Shown piece by piece: positions 16,623 through 26,784 of a DNA stretch of 64,000 nt (position 1 is its first letter; each line of letters opens with the position of its first letter). Location: the NCBI GenBank assembly GCA_938007935.1, contig CALLMD010000001.1, positions 62,001 to 126,000 of the forward strand, given 5' to 3'. Source of the stretch: an uncultured Hellea sp. (lineage in GTDB: Bacteria > Pseudomonadota > Alphaproteobacteria > Caulobacterales > Maricaulaceae). The notes beneath the pieces are model-generated. The model searched no databases and had not been told where the DNA came from. It worked only from the letters and a program-made list of their open reading frames with translations. The position numbers and the translations under genes are program-made.

Positions 16623-17627
16623 TCAGATATGACCGTAATCATCTTTGTCCCCATTATGTTTATGCCCATGTTTGTAGGCCTCATGATGTTTATGGGCGTG
16701 TGCAGCCTTAAGGCTTGTGCTTTCACGCATCACGTCAACAGTCGCATGATCAATACCAAATTCTGATTTTAGCCGAAGCTTTATATCGCGATTGACGGTT
16801 TCCAGACTCGCCTCATCAGATATTATCGCTTCCATCGTCACCATGGGACGCTCAGGCGTTATCGACCAAGCATGTATATGCTCGACCCGCAAAAGGTGCT
16901 CGACATGAGCAGGTAAATCCTCACGTATAGCGCGGCGGTCAATATGAGCAGGCGCGCCTTCGAGCAATATGTGGGCACTATCTTTAATTAGAAACCAAGC
17001 ACTGCGTAAAATCAGAATAGCGACGAGTCCTGAAAGTATAGGATCAATGGGAAGCCATCCCGTACGCATAATAATCAATGCCGCTATAATTGCCGCAACA
17101 GATCCTAAAAGGTCTCCTAACACATGCAAAACAGCGCCGCGAATGTTCAAATTCTCTTGATCGGCCCCTGTTAAGATTTTGAACACAATCAGATTGACCA
17201 ATAATCCAGCAATCGCGACCCAAAGCATGGGTCCTGCCAAAATCTCACCCGGGGCTTGAATGCGGTGAAAAGCTTCCCAGACAATCCAAATCGCGATCAA
17301 AAATAAGGTCAGACCATTCACAAAGGCTATGAGAATAGAAAATCGGTCATAGCCAAAGGTATGTTTCCAATTTGCAGGCTTTTTAGCCATTGTAAAAGCG
17401 CCCCAAGCCATAGCAAGAGCGGCAAAATCAGTGAGCATATGCCCCGCATCTGCCAGCAAAGCGAGAGAACCTGAAATCACGCCCCCGACGACCTCAGCAA
17501 TCATAAATAACCCTGTGAGCGCGGCGGCAATGCCAACCCGCATACGATTATTCTCTCCGCCAGGGGAATGGCCGTGCAGACCGTGGTGATGATGGCCATC
17601 GTGACTGTGGTTATGATGGGTTCCCAT
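16623..17627 (-). CDS. Cation diffusion facilitator (CzcD/ZitB-type zinc exporter)
   Basis: A 334-residue CDF antiporter that exports Zn2+ (or Co2+/Cd2+) from the cytoplasm in exchange for protons. The N-terminus is His-rich (HHNHSHDGHHHHG). Six transmembrane helices follow, with the H-x3-D metal sites in helix 2 (DAGHMLTDF) and helix 5 (HVLGDLLGS). The C-terminal cytoplasmic domain contains VEHIHAWSITPERP and ends in a second His-rich tail. Histidine-rich segments at both ends are typical of zinc members. It stands alone between convergent and divergent genes. Confidence 0.9.
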   Translation of the reverse strand: MGTHHNHSHDGHHHHGLHGHSPGGENNRMRVGIAAALTGLFMIAEVVGGVISGSLALLADAGHMLTDFAALAMAWGAFTMAKKPANWKHTFGYDRFSILIAFVNGLTLFLIAIWIVWEAFHRIQAPGEILAGPMLWVAIAGLLVNLIVFKILTGADQENLNIRGAVLHVLGDLLGSVAAIIAALIIMRTGWLPIDPILSGLVAILILRSAWFLIKDSAHILLEGAPAHIDRRAIREDLPAHVEHLLRVEHIHAWSITPERPMVTMEAIISDEASLETVNRDIKLRLKSEFGIDHATVDVMRESTSLKAAHAHKHHEAYKHGHKHNGDKDDYGHI

Positions 17628-17729
17628 ATCTGGGTGATAGGCAGAAAAATTGAGGGGCGCAAATCCAAATCTTAAGCCGTTTCTAACTCTTTATTGCTAA
17701 CAGAGCCCAAATAATAGACCGGAGACGGC

Positions 17730-18851
17730 GTGGTGGTTCAAAACCTAACGACTAAAGTAAAACGCGCTCATGAGCTGAGCGACAAAGACCGTAAGGCCTG
17801 GGCGGAGCTGCGCGCAGCAAACGCGCAGACCTATAGCCCCTATTTTCATCTTGATTATACGGCGCTTATTTCTGAGCTTCGTGATGATGTTTATATTGCC
17901 TGTGTTTATGACAGCGAGACGCCCATAGGGTTCTTACCCTATCAAGGCCAGCGCTTTGCAAGACCAGTCGGCGCGCCTATGACTGATTATCACGGATTTA
18001 TTTGCAATTATGGTCATTTTGATCCCGCAGATATTATCAAGGCGGCGGGAATTGGCGCCCTGCATTTTAGCGCAGCGGTCAATAGTTCATTGCATAGCTT
18101 TGCCCAAAGTGATGATGAGGGTGTTGTTATGTCTATCGAAAATGGCGCAAAGGCATGGCGTGAGGCGCGCGATTCCAGCTATAGGCGTCATCTTAAAAGT
18201 AATCGCCGCCGCATTCGCAAAGCCAGTGAAGATATAGGCAAGCCACGTTTTGAATGGATGTCAGCCGATCAGGCGGTTTTTGATCAATTGATGTCATGGA
18301 AGAAGCAAAAATTTTCCGAAACAGGAAAATATGATGTTTTGTCGGCAGAATGGACAATGACATTATTAGAAACGCTCTGGTCTAAACAAGGGGATGACCT
18401 CAGATGTGATATGCACGCCCTTTACTTTGGCGACCGCTTAGCGGCTGTCGACCTTGGCCTTTCCGACGGCAAAACATTTCATAGCTGGATTGTTGCCTAT
18501 GACGGCGAGCTTCATAGCTACGCACCAGGTATTCAGTTATTAGAAGCCCTTATCGACGCCTGTGAAACGCTGGGGTATTCTCGTATCGATTTAGGTGCGG
18601 GTACTGATGGTTATAAGAGACATTACGCGACCGAAGAGGTCAAAGTCAGCGGCGGGTTTATCGCAGCGCAAGGTTCAGCCGCAGCTCTATCAAACCTTTA
18701 CAGCAAAGCCGAGAGCTTCGGCCAAAAAGCTCTAAAAGATGCGCCCGGTAAATTAAGGCGGCGTTACAGCCAAATCGCAGCTTGCGAAGATAGCGTAACG
18801 GGACGTGCAAAAGCCATGCTCGGCGCGGTAGCGACGAACCGGCGTGGATAA
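17730..18851 (+). CDS. CelD/BcsL-like GNAT-fold acyltransferase
   Basis: 373 residues starting at GTG 17730 (or GTG 17733) behind GGAG. It is a double GNAT-fold protein of the kind annotated as CelD/BcsL cellulose-biosynthesis acetyltransferase or FemAB-like: SPYFHLDYTALISE at the N-terminus, SYRRHLKSNRRRIRKA in the linker helix, and a C-terminal GNAT half with RLAAVDLGLSDGKTFHSWI, SYAPGIQLLEALI and RIDLGAGTDGYKRHY. The family modifies exopolysaccharides or capsule in some bacteria. No polysaccharide cluster is next to it, so the substrate is unknown. Confidence 0.75.
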   Translation: MVVQNLTTKVKRAHELSDKDRKAWAELRAANAQTYSPYFHLDYTALISELRDDVYIACVYDSETPIGFLPYQGQRFARPVGAPMTDYHGFICNYGHFDPADIIKAAGIGALHFSAAVNSSLHSFAQSDDEGVVMSIENGAKAWREARDSSYRRHLKSNRRRIRKASEDIGKPRFEWMSADQAVFDQLMSWKKQKFSETGKYDVLSAEWTMTLLETLWSKQGDDLRCDMHALYFGDRLAAVDLGLSDGKTFHSWIVAYDGELHSYAPGIQLLEALIDACETLGYSRIDLGAGTDGYKRHYATEEVKVSGGFIAAQGSAAALSNLYSKAESFGQKALKDAPGKLRRRYSQIAACEDSVTGRAKAMLGAVATNRRG

Positions 18852-18881
18852 GGCACATAAGCATGCCTAATTTGCTATATA

Positions 18882-18904
18882 ATCACCTCAAGTTTGAGTG
18901 TGAT
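18882..18904. promoter_or_regulatory. Imperfect inverted repeat upstream of the TonB receptor gene
   Basis: ATCAC-CTCAA and TTGAG-TGTGAT form a palindrome with one bulge around GT, about 135 bases before the receptor start, in AT-rich sequence. It is a candidate operator or promoter element. Confidence 0.3.
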
Positions 18905-19039
18905 ATAATTGCGCCAGTCCAAAACAATATGCAAAAAGTTGCACATTTAATGTTTGGCATGACAACTCATATGTGATTAATTAAAAGGCAGAGGAACTCA
19001 AAGATTCCGCGCCCAACATTAACACATCGGGGAGATGTC

Positions 19040-21568
19040 ATGAAAAACCTTAAATTCGTATCTGCATGCCTATTAGCTACAACAGCGCTAACCGTGCCAG
19101 AAATTGCGGCTGCACAATTTGATGATGAAATCATCGTAACGGCGACGCGCCGTGCAGAGTCCATTCAAGATATTCCAATTGCTGTGACGGCTATCCTTCC
19201 TGATGATCTTGAGAAGCAAGGTGTCGTCAATATCCAAAATCTAGGCAGCGTAGCGCCAAGCTTTGCAACATCTAACGCGCAAATCGCATCAGGAAGTGTT
19301 GTTCTTCGGATTCGCGGTATCGGCACGACGTCAAACAATATCGGATTTGAATCGGCAGTCGGTATCTTCGTCGATGGCGCTTATCAATCTCGTCCCGGTG
19401 TAGCCCTAGGCGAATTTGTTGATGTTGAGCGGGTCGAAGTTCTTCGGGGTCCGCAAGGCACTCTATTTGGACGTAATACATCAGCCGGTGCCTTGAATAT
19501 TACAAATGTGCGACCTGACCTTGATGAAGCGGGCGGCTTTATCAACGCCACTTACGGCAATCATGATCACAAGAGCCTTCAGGGCGCGGTGAATATTCCG
19601 CTAGCCGAAGGTAAAGTCGCCGCGCGCTTAACCGGGGCTTGGCGCAACCGGGATGGTTACGTCGATATTATTAATGCTGCTGGTAATAAAATTGGGGAAT
19701 CCAATTCTGTTGATCAATATTATTTACGCGGTCAATTAGGCTTTGAAGGTGATGAAAATTGGAAGGGCCGCATTGTTATAGACCACTCTAATAGTGATTC
19801 TGTTTGTTGTTCTGCCCTTGAAGTCTTGACATCACCTGTTGAAGCAGGCGGTGTTTTTGGTCTGGTGGGCCTTGGCGCTCGCGGGGGCATGGCAGCGCCT
19901 AACGTCGCATCAAGCGCAACTGATTTGGACGGCGCTCAGGCTGCCGTTGATGACCGCATTGCAACATCAAGCCAAGTCCCTAATCCATCAAGCAAACAAA
20001 CTGGCATAACAGGTGAAATAGAATACGCCCTTAGTGATAATGTCGATGCGATTTATATCGGGTCTTACCGTGAATATGACGCGACTGAAGTATATGACTC
20101 AGCATTCTCAGGCTTAGACCTCTTTAATGTTGGCCCAGCAGATAGCGGTGGACTACCTCCTGGCGGAACAGAAATTGATACCATGACCCACGAATTACGA
20201 TTCCAGGGCAACGCTATGGATGATAGACTCAGCTGGTTGGTTGGCGGTTACTATGCCGATGAAAAAATCGAACAAGCGGTAAATTTCGGACTAGGGACAG
20301 ACTATAGCAGCTTTGTAGATGCCCTTCTCATTGCTGGCACGGGTGGTGCTTATCCTAATGCAGCCATTCTTGGTCTTGGCGGCGCTTTACCCGTGGCCTC
20401 TGGAGGCGTAAATCCCGCCTCAGCGAGAACACAAAACTTATATAAACAGGATAGTAAAAGCTGGTCGCTCTTTACGCATAATATCTTTGATATTACGGAT
20501 AAATTAGACCTGACAATTGGCCTGCGTTATTCAGACGAGTCTAAGGATGGTAGCTTTTCTCAACCCTTTGCAAATTATCCATCATGTACAAACCAGTTAG
20601 CTGGCTTCAACGGAACATTCCCGCCAGCCCCTGCTGCGTTAAATGGCAACCTTGTTGTTCTTGGGTGTTTCCCATTCCTAGCGCCTGCCGACCATCCGCT
20701 TTCGGCAGTCCTGCCTCTTCCACGCTCGTTTGACGAAACATTCAAAGACGATGAGCTGATTTACACTGGTAAGCTTGGATATGAGATTAATCCTGATATA
20801 TCCACCTATGCTGGCTTTACACATGGGTATAAGTCAGGTGGCTTTAACCTTGATTCGACGGCGGCGATTGGCGGGGCTGACCCGCGCTTCGCCTCTGAAG
20901 AAGTTGATGCCTATGAAGTCGGTATGAAGTCGAAATTCATGGACGGCATGATGACATTAAACGTTGCGGCCTTCCTAGAGAAATTCACAAACTTCCAAGT
21001 GCTTGAATTTACAGGCGCACGGTTTGAGACTTTCAACGTGCCAAAGGCACAGACGAAAGGTGTTGAAATTGAATCTGTTTTACGTCCGACAGACAACTTC
21101 ACTTTAAATGGCGGCCTAACGCTCCTAAGTGCTGAATATCCAGACGATTGTGCAGGCGATGTAACATCTGCTAACGTGCTCTCCCTTTGTGGCAACACAC
21201 TGACTAACGCGCCCAAAACCGTTGGTATCCTTGGCGCGACATATAATGGCGAGCTAGGAGGAGATTACACGTTCTTCCTTAATGGCGCGCTCCGTTATGA
21301 AAGTGACCGCCGCACATCAACACAAGCTTTCAGTCCTACAACAGGTGCGGCTGTTCCGTTTGATGTTCAAGAAGCCAATACGAAGATTAATCTTCGGGCT
21401 GGTATCGGAAATGATGATGCAGGTTGGGGACTTGAAGCTTGGGCCACCAACATCACAAATGAGATAACCCGTGGCGTGACGTTTAATACAACATTGCGTT
21501 CTGGTTCACGCTCTGCCTTTATTCAGGACCCGCGCTTTTACGGCATTACAGCCCGTAAAAACTTCTAA
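19040..21568 (+). CDS. TonB-dependent outer-membrane receptor
   Basis: An 842-residue receptor with a signal peptide (cleavage likely after AAA, about residue 25) and a TonB box (EIIVTATRR) at the mature start. The plug domain follows (IPIAVTAILPDDLEK, VLRIRGIGT, VEVLRGPQGTLFGRNTSAGALNI), then a beta barrel ending in ITARKNF with the terminal aromatic. A large extracellular loop holds several cysteines. It is strongly set up for translation (GGGGAGATGTC). A terminator follows directly, yet the next two genes on the same strand are an aldehyde and an alcohol dehydrogenase, so the ligand is probably their substrate. Confidence 0.92.
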   Translation: MKNLKFVSACLLATTALTVPEIAAAQFDDEIIVTATRRAESIQDIPIAVTAILPDDLEKQGVVNIQNLGSVAPSFATSNAQIASGSVVLRIRGIGTTSNNIGFESAVGIFVDGAYQSRPGVALGEFVDVERVEVLRGPQGTLFGRNTSAGALNITNVRPDLDEAGGFINATYGNHDHKSLQGAVNIPLAEGKVAARLTGAWRNRDGYVDIINAAGNKIGESNSVDQYYLRGQLGFEGDENWKGRIVIDHSNSDSVCCSALEVLTSPVEAGGVFGLVGLGARGGMAAPNVASSATDLDGAQAAVDDRIATSSQVPNPSSKQTGITGEIEYALSDNVDAIYIGSYREYDATEVYDSAFSGLDLFNVGPADSGGLPPGGTEIDTMTHELRFQGNAMDDRLSWLVGGYYADEKIEQAVNFGLGTDYSSFVDALLIAGTGGAYPNAAILGLGGALPVASGGVNPASARTQNLYKQDSKSWSLFTHNIFDITDKLDLTIGLRYSDESKDGSFSQPFANYPSCTNQLAGFNGTFPPAPAALNGNLVVLGCFPFLAPADHPLSAVLPLPRSFDETFKDDELIYTGKLGYEINPDISTYAGFTHGYKSGGFNLDSTAAIGGADPRFASEEVDAYEVGMKSKFMDGMMTLNVAAFLEKFTNFQVLEFTGARFETFNVPKAQTKGVEIESVLRPTDNFTLNGGLTLLSAEYPDDCAGDVTSANVLSLCGNTLTNAPKTVGILGATYNGELGGDYTFFLNGALRYESDRRTSTQAFSPTTGAAVPFDVQEANTKINLRAGIGNDDAGWGLEAWATNITNEITRGVTFNTTLRSGSRSAFIQDPRFYGITARKNF

Positions 21569-21593
21569 GCGCGGCTATAAAGCCTAAGACTTT

Positions 21594-21623
21594 AAGGCGC
21601 AGATTTCGGTCTGCGCCTTTTTT
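21594..21623 (+). terminator. Rho-independent terminator after the TonB receptor gene
   Basis: AAGGCGCAGA and TCTGCGCCTT form a perfect 10-bp stem around TTTCGG, followed by a T-run. It lies 26 bases after the receptor stop and 21 before the next start. Confidence 0.88.
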
Positions 21624-21643
21624 ATAAAAAAACAAAAGGTGAG

Positions 21644-23092
21644 ATGATGGTCAGAATAGATTTGAAAGAAAAAAATGTCGGCGAAGCGATCGATTTAGGC
21701 GGGATATTGGCAAAGCAAAAAGCAGCCTTTAACGCGCGTCCCAACCCGCCTTGGAGCGAGCGTAAAGCTAACCTTCAAAAACTCGGTAAAGCTATTAAGG
21801 ATCACAGCAAGGAATTTCAAAAAGCGATTTCAGAAGACTTTGGTAACCGCGCCTATGAAGAAACAACGATTGCAGAACTTCTGATTATTCAAGGCGGTAT
21901 CTCCCACGCCCTTAAGCATACCAAACATTGGATGCGCACACGCCGCGCGCCAACGGCGATGCAATATAAACCTGCCAGCAATCATATCGTCCCGCAGCCC
22001 CTTGGCGTAATCGGGATTATCAGCCCGTGGAATTATCCGCTCCAGCTCGCCATAATGCCGCTTATCGGCGCTTTAGGCGCAGGTAACCGCGCCATGATAA
22101 AACCCAGCGAATATACACCGCGCTTATCAGATCTTTTAAAACGCGTGCTGGGAACAATATTCACCGAGGAAGAAGTCTATGTCGCCACGGGCGGCGTAAA
22201 AGTCGCGCAAGCCTTCTCTGCCCTGCCCTTTGATCATCTGCTCTTTACGGGTTCGACCTCTGTTGGCCGCATCGTGGCCAGTGCTGCAGCCAAGAACCTC
22301 ACGCCTTGCACTTTGGAACTCGGCGGCAAGTCCCCGACCATTATTGATGAGAGCGCTAATATGGCTTTGGCCGTGCCGCGCATCGCCAATGGGAAACTCT
22401 TAAATGCAGGACAAACCTGCGTCGCGCCTGATTATGTTTTAATGCCAGAAAAAAACATCGATGCGTTCTCTGATGCGATTATCAAACAAGCCGAAACTTT
22501 CTATCCAAAAGTTGCGGGCAATAAAGACTACACATCTATTATTGCCGATAGTCACTATGCCCGCCTTCAAACGCTTTTAGAAGACGCAGAAAATAAAGGC
22601 GCGCGCATTCGTGTGGCCGGGGATGATGATAAACAGCAACTTGCCAAAGAACGCCGCGTGCCCCTCACCGTTGTGACCAATACAAGCCCTGATATGAAAA
22701 TCATGCAGGAAGAAATATTTGGCCCGCTTCTGCCAGTTGTTGCATCCGAAACGCTGGAAGATTCCATGTCATATATTCAAAGCAAAGAGCGACCTCTTGC
22801 GCTTTATTGGTTCGGTGAGGACAAAGCCAAAAAGGCCAAGGTTCTCAACGAGACAATCTCGGGCGGCGTCTCCATCAATGATTGCGCGTGGCACGTTATC
22901 CAAGAAGACATCCCTTTTGGCGGCGTTGGCCCCTCCGGTATGGGCGCTTATCATGGTGAGCACGGATTTAAATCCTTCTCGCATATGAAAGGCGTCTATC
23001 AACAAAGCCGCTTCAGCCAAGGCAAAGCGCTCTTCCCGCCATATGGCCCCAAGACGCATAAGATGCTCAACCTCATGAAGAAAATCGTCTAA
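21644..23092 (+). CDS. NAD(P)-dependent aldehyde dehydrogenase (coniferyl aldehyde dehydrogenase type)
   Basis: A 482-residue aldehyde dehydrogenase that oxidises an aldehyde to its acid. The active-site Cys259 is in [11 protein letters not shown] and the general base Glu225 in [18 protein letters not shown] (126-135) and FTGSTSVGR line the cofactor site. Similarity is closest to the CalB/YwdH class, which lacks the long bridging tail of other ALDHs and accepts bulky or long-chain aldehydes. It sits one base before the GMC dehydrogenase, so the pair should turn an alcohol into an acid. Start is ATG 21644 or the next codon. Confidence 0.88.
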   Translation: MMVRIDLKEKNVGEAIDLGGILAKQKAAFNARPNPPWSERKANLQKLGKAIKDHSKEFQKAISEDFGNRAYEETTIAELLIIQGGISHALKHTKHWMRTRRAPTAMQYKPASNHIVPQPLGVIGIISPWNYPLQLAIMPLIGALGAGNRAMIKPSEYTPRLSDLLKRVLGTIFTEEEVYVATGGVKVAQAFSALPFDHLLFTGSTSVGRIVASAAAKNLTPCTLELGGKSPTIIDESANMALAVPRIANGKLLNAGQTCVAPDYVLMPEKNIDAFSDAIIKQAETFYPKVAGNKDYTSIIADSHYARLQTLLEDAENKGARIRVAGDDDKQQLAKERRVPLTVVTNTSPDMKIMQEEIFGPLLPVVASETLEDSMSYIQSKERPLALYWFGEDKAKKAKVLNETISGGVSINDCAWHVIQEDIPFGGVGPSGMGAYHGEHGFKSFSHMKGVYQQSRFSQGKALFPPYGPKTHKMLNLMKKIV

Positions 23093-23093
23093 C

Positions 23094-24710
23094 ATGGAAA
23101 CATATGATTACGTGATAGTTGGCGCAGGCTCGGCAGGATGTACGCTGGCCGGACGCCTTTCCGAAGATCCAAATATATCTGTCTGCTTACTCGAAGCGGG
23201 CGGAACCCATAAACATTGGAGCGTGTTTACGCCTGGTATAGCTATTTGGAATATGGTTCTGGGCAAACGTAATTGGCGTTTTGAAACTGAACCACAAGAA
23301 GGCCTGAACGGACGAAAAGGCTATCAACCGCGCGGCAAAGTTTTAGGCGGCTCTTCGAGCATTAATGCCATGATTTATATTCGTGGTCACAAAGCGGATT
23401 ATGATGAATGGGCACGCCTTGGCAATAAAGGCTGGTCTTATAAAGATGTGCTCCCTTACTTTAAAAAGAGTGAACATAGAGAAGCTGGCGCTGATGAATA
23501 TCATGGTCAAGGCGGCCCTTTAAATGTTGCACAATTGCGTAGCCCTGGCGCGGTGAATGAAGCCTTTTTTGAAGCTGGCCGCCAGAACCAAATGCCTTTT
23601 ACGGATGACTTTAACGGCGCAAAGCAAGAAGGCCTTGGCATGTATGAGGTCACCCATAAAAATGGTGAGCGCTGGAATACAGCTCGTGCGTTTTTGGATG
23701 ACCATATGGACCGCCCAAACTTGACGGTTATCACGCATGCCATGGCACAAAAGATTATCTTAGAAAATGGCCGCGCAACAGGCGTGGATGTAAAGGTGAA
23801 AAGTAAGCCACGAAAAATTATGGCGGACAAAGAAGTCATCCTTGCAGGCGGTGCCTTTGGGTCACCACAATTAATGTTGCTTTCAGGCATTGGTCCAAAG
23901 GAAAAATTAGAACCTCATGGCATCGCCCAAACGCACGACTTGCCGGGTGTTGGCGAAAATCTGCAAGATCATATTGATTACGTGATTTCTTATCAATCCA
24001 AGCTGAAAGATAATTTTGGGTTCTCATTCTTGGGAACGTTCCACAGCCTTGCTGAGATATTTAATTACCGAAAAAACCGCAAAGGTATGTTTGCTTCAAA
24101 CCTCGCTGAGAGCGGAGGCTTTCTCTATACAGATCGTTCCGAGCCTTCTCCTGACATTTCCCTCGTTTTGGTTCGCGCTATGGTAGATGATCATGGGCGT
24201 AAGCTGCATTGGGGACATGGTTATAGTTGTCATGTCTGTGTTCTTCGCCCGAAAAGCCGCGGCGGCTTATGGCTTAAATCTGCCGATCCTGAAGCTCCGC
24301 CTGCGATTGACCCAGCATTCTTAAAGGATGAGCGAGATATGGATACTTTGGTGCGCGGTGCCAAGCTTATGACTCAAATCATGGAAGCTCCTGCATTTGA
24401 CGCAGTGAAGGGTAAACCCAAATATATTGCCGGGAGCACCGATACAGAGGACTTAAAAGCCGATATTCGCGCGCGCGCTGATACACAATATCATCCTGTT
24501 GGTACCTGCAAAATGGGCCATGATGACATGGCGGTTGTTGATGATCGTCTGCGCGTACATGGGGTTAAAAATCTCCGTGTTGTCGATGCCTCTATTATGC
24601 CAAATGTGGTATCTGGCAATACAAATGCACCAACAATTATGATTGCGGAAAAAGCGGCTGACATGATCAAAGAAGACGCAATTAAAACGCAGAAGGCATC
24701 AGCGGCTTAA
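23094..24710 (+). CDS. GMC-family FAD-dependent alcohol dehydrogenase
   Basis: A 538-residue glucose-methanol-choline oxidoreductase. The FAD motif is [16 protein letters not shown] (10-25); next come the two GMC signatures ([19 protein letters not shown] and [17 protein letters not shown]) and the active-site HPVGTCKMG near residue 470, with [15 protein letters not shown] closing the FAD domain. It resembles choline, AlkJ and polyethylene glycol dehydrogenases in length. It begins one base after the aldehyde dehydrogenase stop, so translation is coupled. The electron acceptor is probably a quinone or cytochrome. The substrate cannot be read from the sequence. Confidence 0.9.
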   Translation: METYDYVIVGAGSAGCTLAGRLSEDPNISVCLLEAGGTHKHWSVFTPGIAIWNMVLGKRNWRFETEPQEGLNGRKGYQPRGKVLGGSSSINAMIYIRGHKADYDEWARLGNKGWSYKDVLPYFKKSEHREAGADEYHGQGGPLNVAQLRSPGAVNEAFFEAGRQNQMPFTDDFNGAKQEGLGMYEVTHKNGERWNTARAFLDDHMDRPNLTVITHAMAQKIILENGRATGVDVKVKSKPRKIMADKEVILAGGAFGSPQLMLLSGIGPKEKLEPHGIAQTHDLPGVGENLQDHIDYVISYQSKLKDNFGFSFLGTFHSLAEIFNYRKNRKGMFASNLAESGGFLYTDRSEPSPDISLVLVRAMVDDHGRKLHWGHGYSCHVCVLRPKSRGGLWLKSADPEAPPAIDPAFLKDERDMDTLVRGAKLMTQIMEAPAFDAVKGKPKYIAGSTDTEDLKADIRARADTQYHPVGTCKMGHDDMAVVDDRLRVHGVKNLRVVDASIMPNVVSGNTNAPTIMIAEKAADMIKEDAIKTQKASAA

Positions 24711-24829
24711 TCGCGATTTGCTCGCACTTTATTCACGAAACTGTGCAGCCTTGTTAGGGCTTAGTGACATGCGCTCTCTAATCAAGCTGGTAGGAAAGAT
24801 TTATCAACCTATCAGCAAACGAGAGTCAG

Positions 24830-25381
24830 ATGCTAAAAATTAAAACAACCCTTATTCTATCCGCCGCAGCTTTATGCTTAAGCGCCGCTCCAAGTTATGC
24901 GCAGTCTTCTTATGGGAGCGGTAGTTCATATGGAAATTCTAAGCAGACCCAATCCTCAAAATCCAGCGCTCAACGTAAAGCCGAAAGAAAGGCTCGCAAA
25001 GAATTGAAACGTCAGAAAAAGGCAATGGCTAAAAAAGAAGCCATGGAAAAAGAATTAGCCATGAAAGAAAAAGCGGCGAAGACATCATATGGCTCTGGCA
25101 CGAAAGGCCAAGCTGACACGATGATGAAAAAAGGCGACCATATGATGAAAGATAACGCCATGATGAAAAAAGACGATCATATGATGAAAAAAGACGACGT
25201 TATGATGAAAGATAAAGCCCCGTCTTATGGGTCTGGAACACCCGCGCCATCATCATATGGTTCAGGACAAGCTGCGCCTACTGCGGCTACCCCCTCTCTC
25301 CCATTAAACTGCCCAACTGGGACGAAACCACAGCCTAACGGAACCTGCATGATTACAAGTGGAAGCTTCCCAACAGGATAA
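24830..25381 (+). CDS. Secreted protein with Met-Met-Lys and Tyr-Gly-Ser-Gly repeats
   Basis: 183 residues, not a family I recognise. A signal peptide (cleavage likely after Ala24, PSYA) is followed by a Ser/Tyr/Gly stretch, a very basic charged segment (48-84), and five MMK units beginning at residues 98, 105, 111, 118 and 125, interspersed with Asp and His. YGSG occurs four times (28, 87, 133, 143). A proline-rich tail has two cysteines (161 and 173). Met/His/Asp clusters in the periplasm could bind copper or another metal; a structural or adhesive role is an alternative. It lies just before two glycosyltransferase genes. Confidence 0.65.
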   Translation: MLKIKTTLILSAAALCLSAAPSYAQSSYGSGSSYGNSKQTQSSKSSAQRKAERKARKELKRQKKAMAKKEAMEKELAMKEKAAKTSYGSGTKGQADTMMKKGDHMMKDNAMMKKDDHMMKKDDVMMKDKAPSYGSGTPAPSSYGSGQAAPTAATPSLPLNCPTGTKPQPNGTCMITSGSFPTG

Positions 25382-25401
25382 AGTGTAAGATATAAATCGG
25401 T

Positions 25402-26784
25402 ATGAAATTCCCGCCTTTCATATTCATCGGAGCAGCTCTCATTGGAGCTGCTCTCTTTTTTATTCGCCATCTCTCGGCAGACTTCTACTTGGGTACGACA
25501 ACGGCAGACCATCCTTATGTCGTATTTACTGCGGCCCTCATCGTCTCGGGCTTAGTATGGACCGCACTTATCCCCGCCTTCAAAGCTTGGGCTAAGAATT
25601 CCGTCCACTCAACCACAACACTGGGCATCTTAATTGCCTTCGGCCTCATCTTTCGTGCCATGTTTTTTGGCTCAACACCAATATATGAAGATGATTGGAA
25701 CCGTTATCTCTGGGACGGCGTAGTCGTAACCCAAGGCGAAAGCCCATATCTTTATAGTCCCGGAGATATTCTGCAAAATAAAGCGCCTGCCAAGACGCAA
25801 TCATTAAATGAAATTTCTACCTCTCATGATAATGTTCTGCATAAGATAAATAATAAAAATCTAACCACGATTTATCCCCCTATCGCGCAAGCCGCCTTTG
25901 CGCTGGCCGCACTCATCGATCCTGTAAATCTAGACGCCCTGCGATTAGTATTTCTATTCAGTGAAGCCATCACATTGTTTCTGCTTGTCAAAGCTCTCAC
26001 GCTCTATGGACGCTCACCGCTTTGGGCAGGGCTTTATGCGCTCAATCCCCTATTGATATTTAGCGCCTTTAATGCGGCCCATATGGATATTCTTCTCGCG
26101 CCATTTCTCATCGGCACGGTAATAACTATACGTAAACGCCCCTTTATTACGGCCGCTCTATTATCTGCGGCGGCGGCGATTAAAATTTGGCCTTTATTGC
26201 TGGCGCCCATTATTTTTCGGCCATGGCGGCGAGACCTAAAAATATATATAAGCTCAGCTCTCCTTGTGGCAGGGCTCTCTCTAGCCCTACTTTGGCCGAT
26301 GATATCTACATTAGGAGAAACGAGCGGCCTGAGCGCCTATTCCGCGCAATGGCAACGCAGTAGCTTTCTTTTCCCTCTCCTAGAAAAAGCCTTAAGCGTG
26401 ATAACAGATAATGCAGGCATCATCGCGCGAATGAGCGTGGCGGTGATCTTAATCGGTCTTAGTCTTTGGCGCGGGCTCTTATCGCCTATTGGGTCCTTAT
26501 CTAAGCGGCCAGCAGAGCTTATGCTCATGACCCTTGCGCTTTATCTTTTATCACCAACAGGCTTTCCGTGGTACCTCATTTGGGCGCTTGCGTTCATGCC
26601 CTTTCGTCCGCTTTACGGCCTTGCCCTACTATGTGCGCTAACGCCGCTTTATTATCTGCGTTTCGGACTCGGTGAGTTAGGGCGTTACGAGATATATACG
26701 CAGTGGCTTATCCCCTTACAATTTGGCCTGCCAATATTGGTCCTTATCTATGAGCTTATGAAACGAGACCGCATAAATGCCTAA
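25402..26784 (+). CDS. GT-C fold membrane glycosyltransferase
   Basis: A 460-residue inner-membrane protein with about 11 hydrophobic helices. The first periplasmic loop carries YEDDWNRYLWDG near residues 94-105, the acidic catalytic-loop motif of GT-C transferases that use polyprenyl-phosphate sugars. YPPIAQAAF and NPLLIFSAFNAAHMDI resemble mannosyltransferase/GT87-like proteins. Its end overlaps the following GT2 gene by eight bases; the GT2 product could make the lipid-linked sugar donor that this enzyme uses. The acceptor is unknown, perhaps a glycolipid. Confidence 0.75.
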   Translation: MKFPPFIFIGAALIGAALFFIRHLSADFYLGTTTADHPYVVFTAALIVSGLVWTALIPAFKAWAKNSVHSTTTLGILIAFGLIFRAMFFGSTPIYEDDWNRYLWDGVVVTQGESPYLYSPGDILQNKAPAKTQSLNEISTSHDNVLHKINNKNLTTIYPPIAQAAFALAALIDPVNLDALRLVFLFSEAITLFLLVKALTLYGRSPLWAGLYALNPLLIFSAFNAAHMDILLAPFLIGTVITIRKRPFITAALLSAAAAIKIWPLLLAPIIFRPWRRDLKIYISSALLVAGLSLALLWPMISTLGETSGLSAYSAQWQRSSFLFPLLEKALSVITDNAGIIARMSVAVILIGLSLWRGLLSPIGSLSKRPAELMLMTLALYLLSPTGFPWYLIWALAFMPFRPLYGLALLCALTPLYYLRFGLGELGRYEIYTQWLIPLQFGLPILVLIYELMKRDRINA

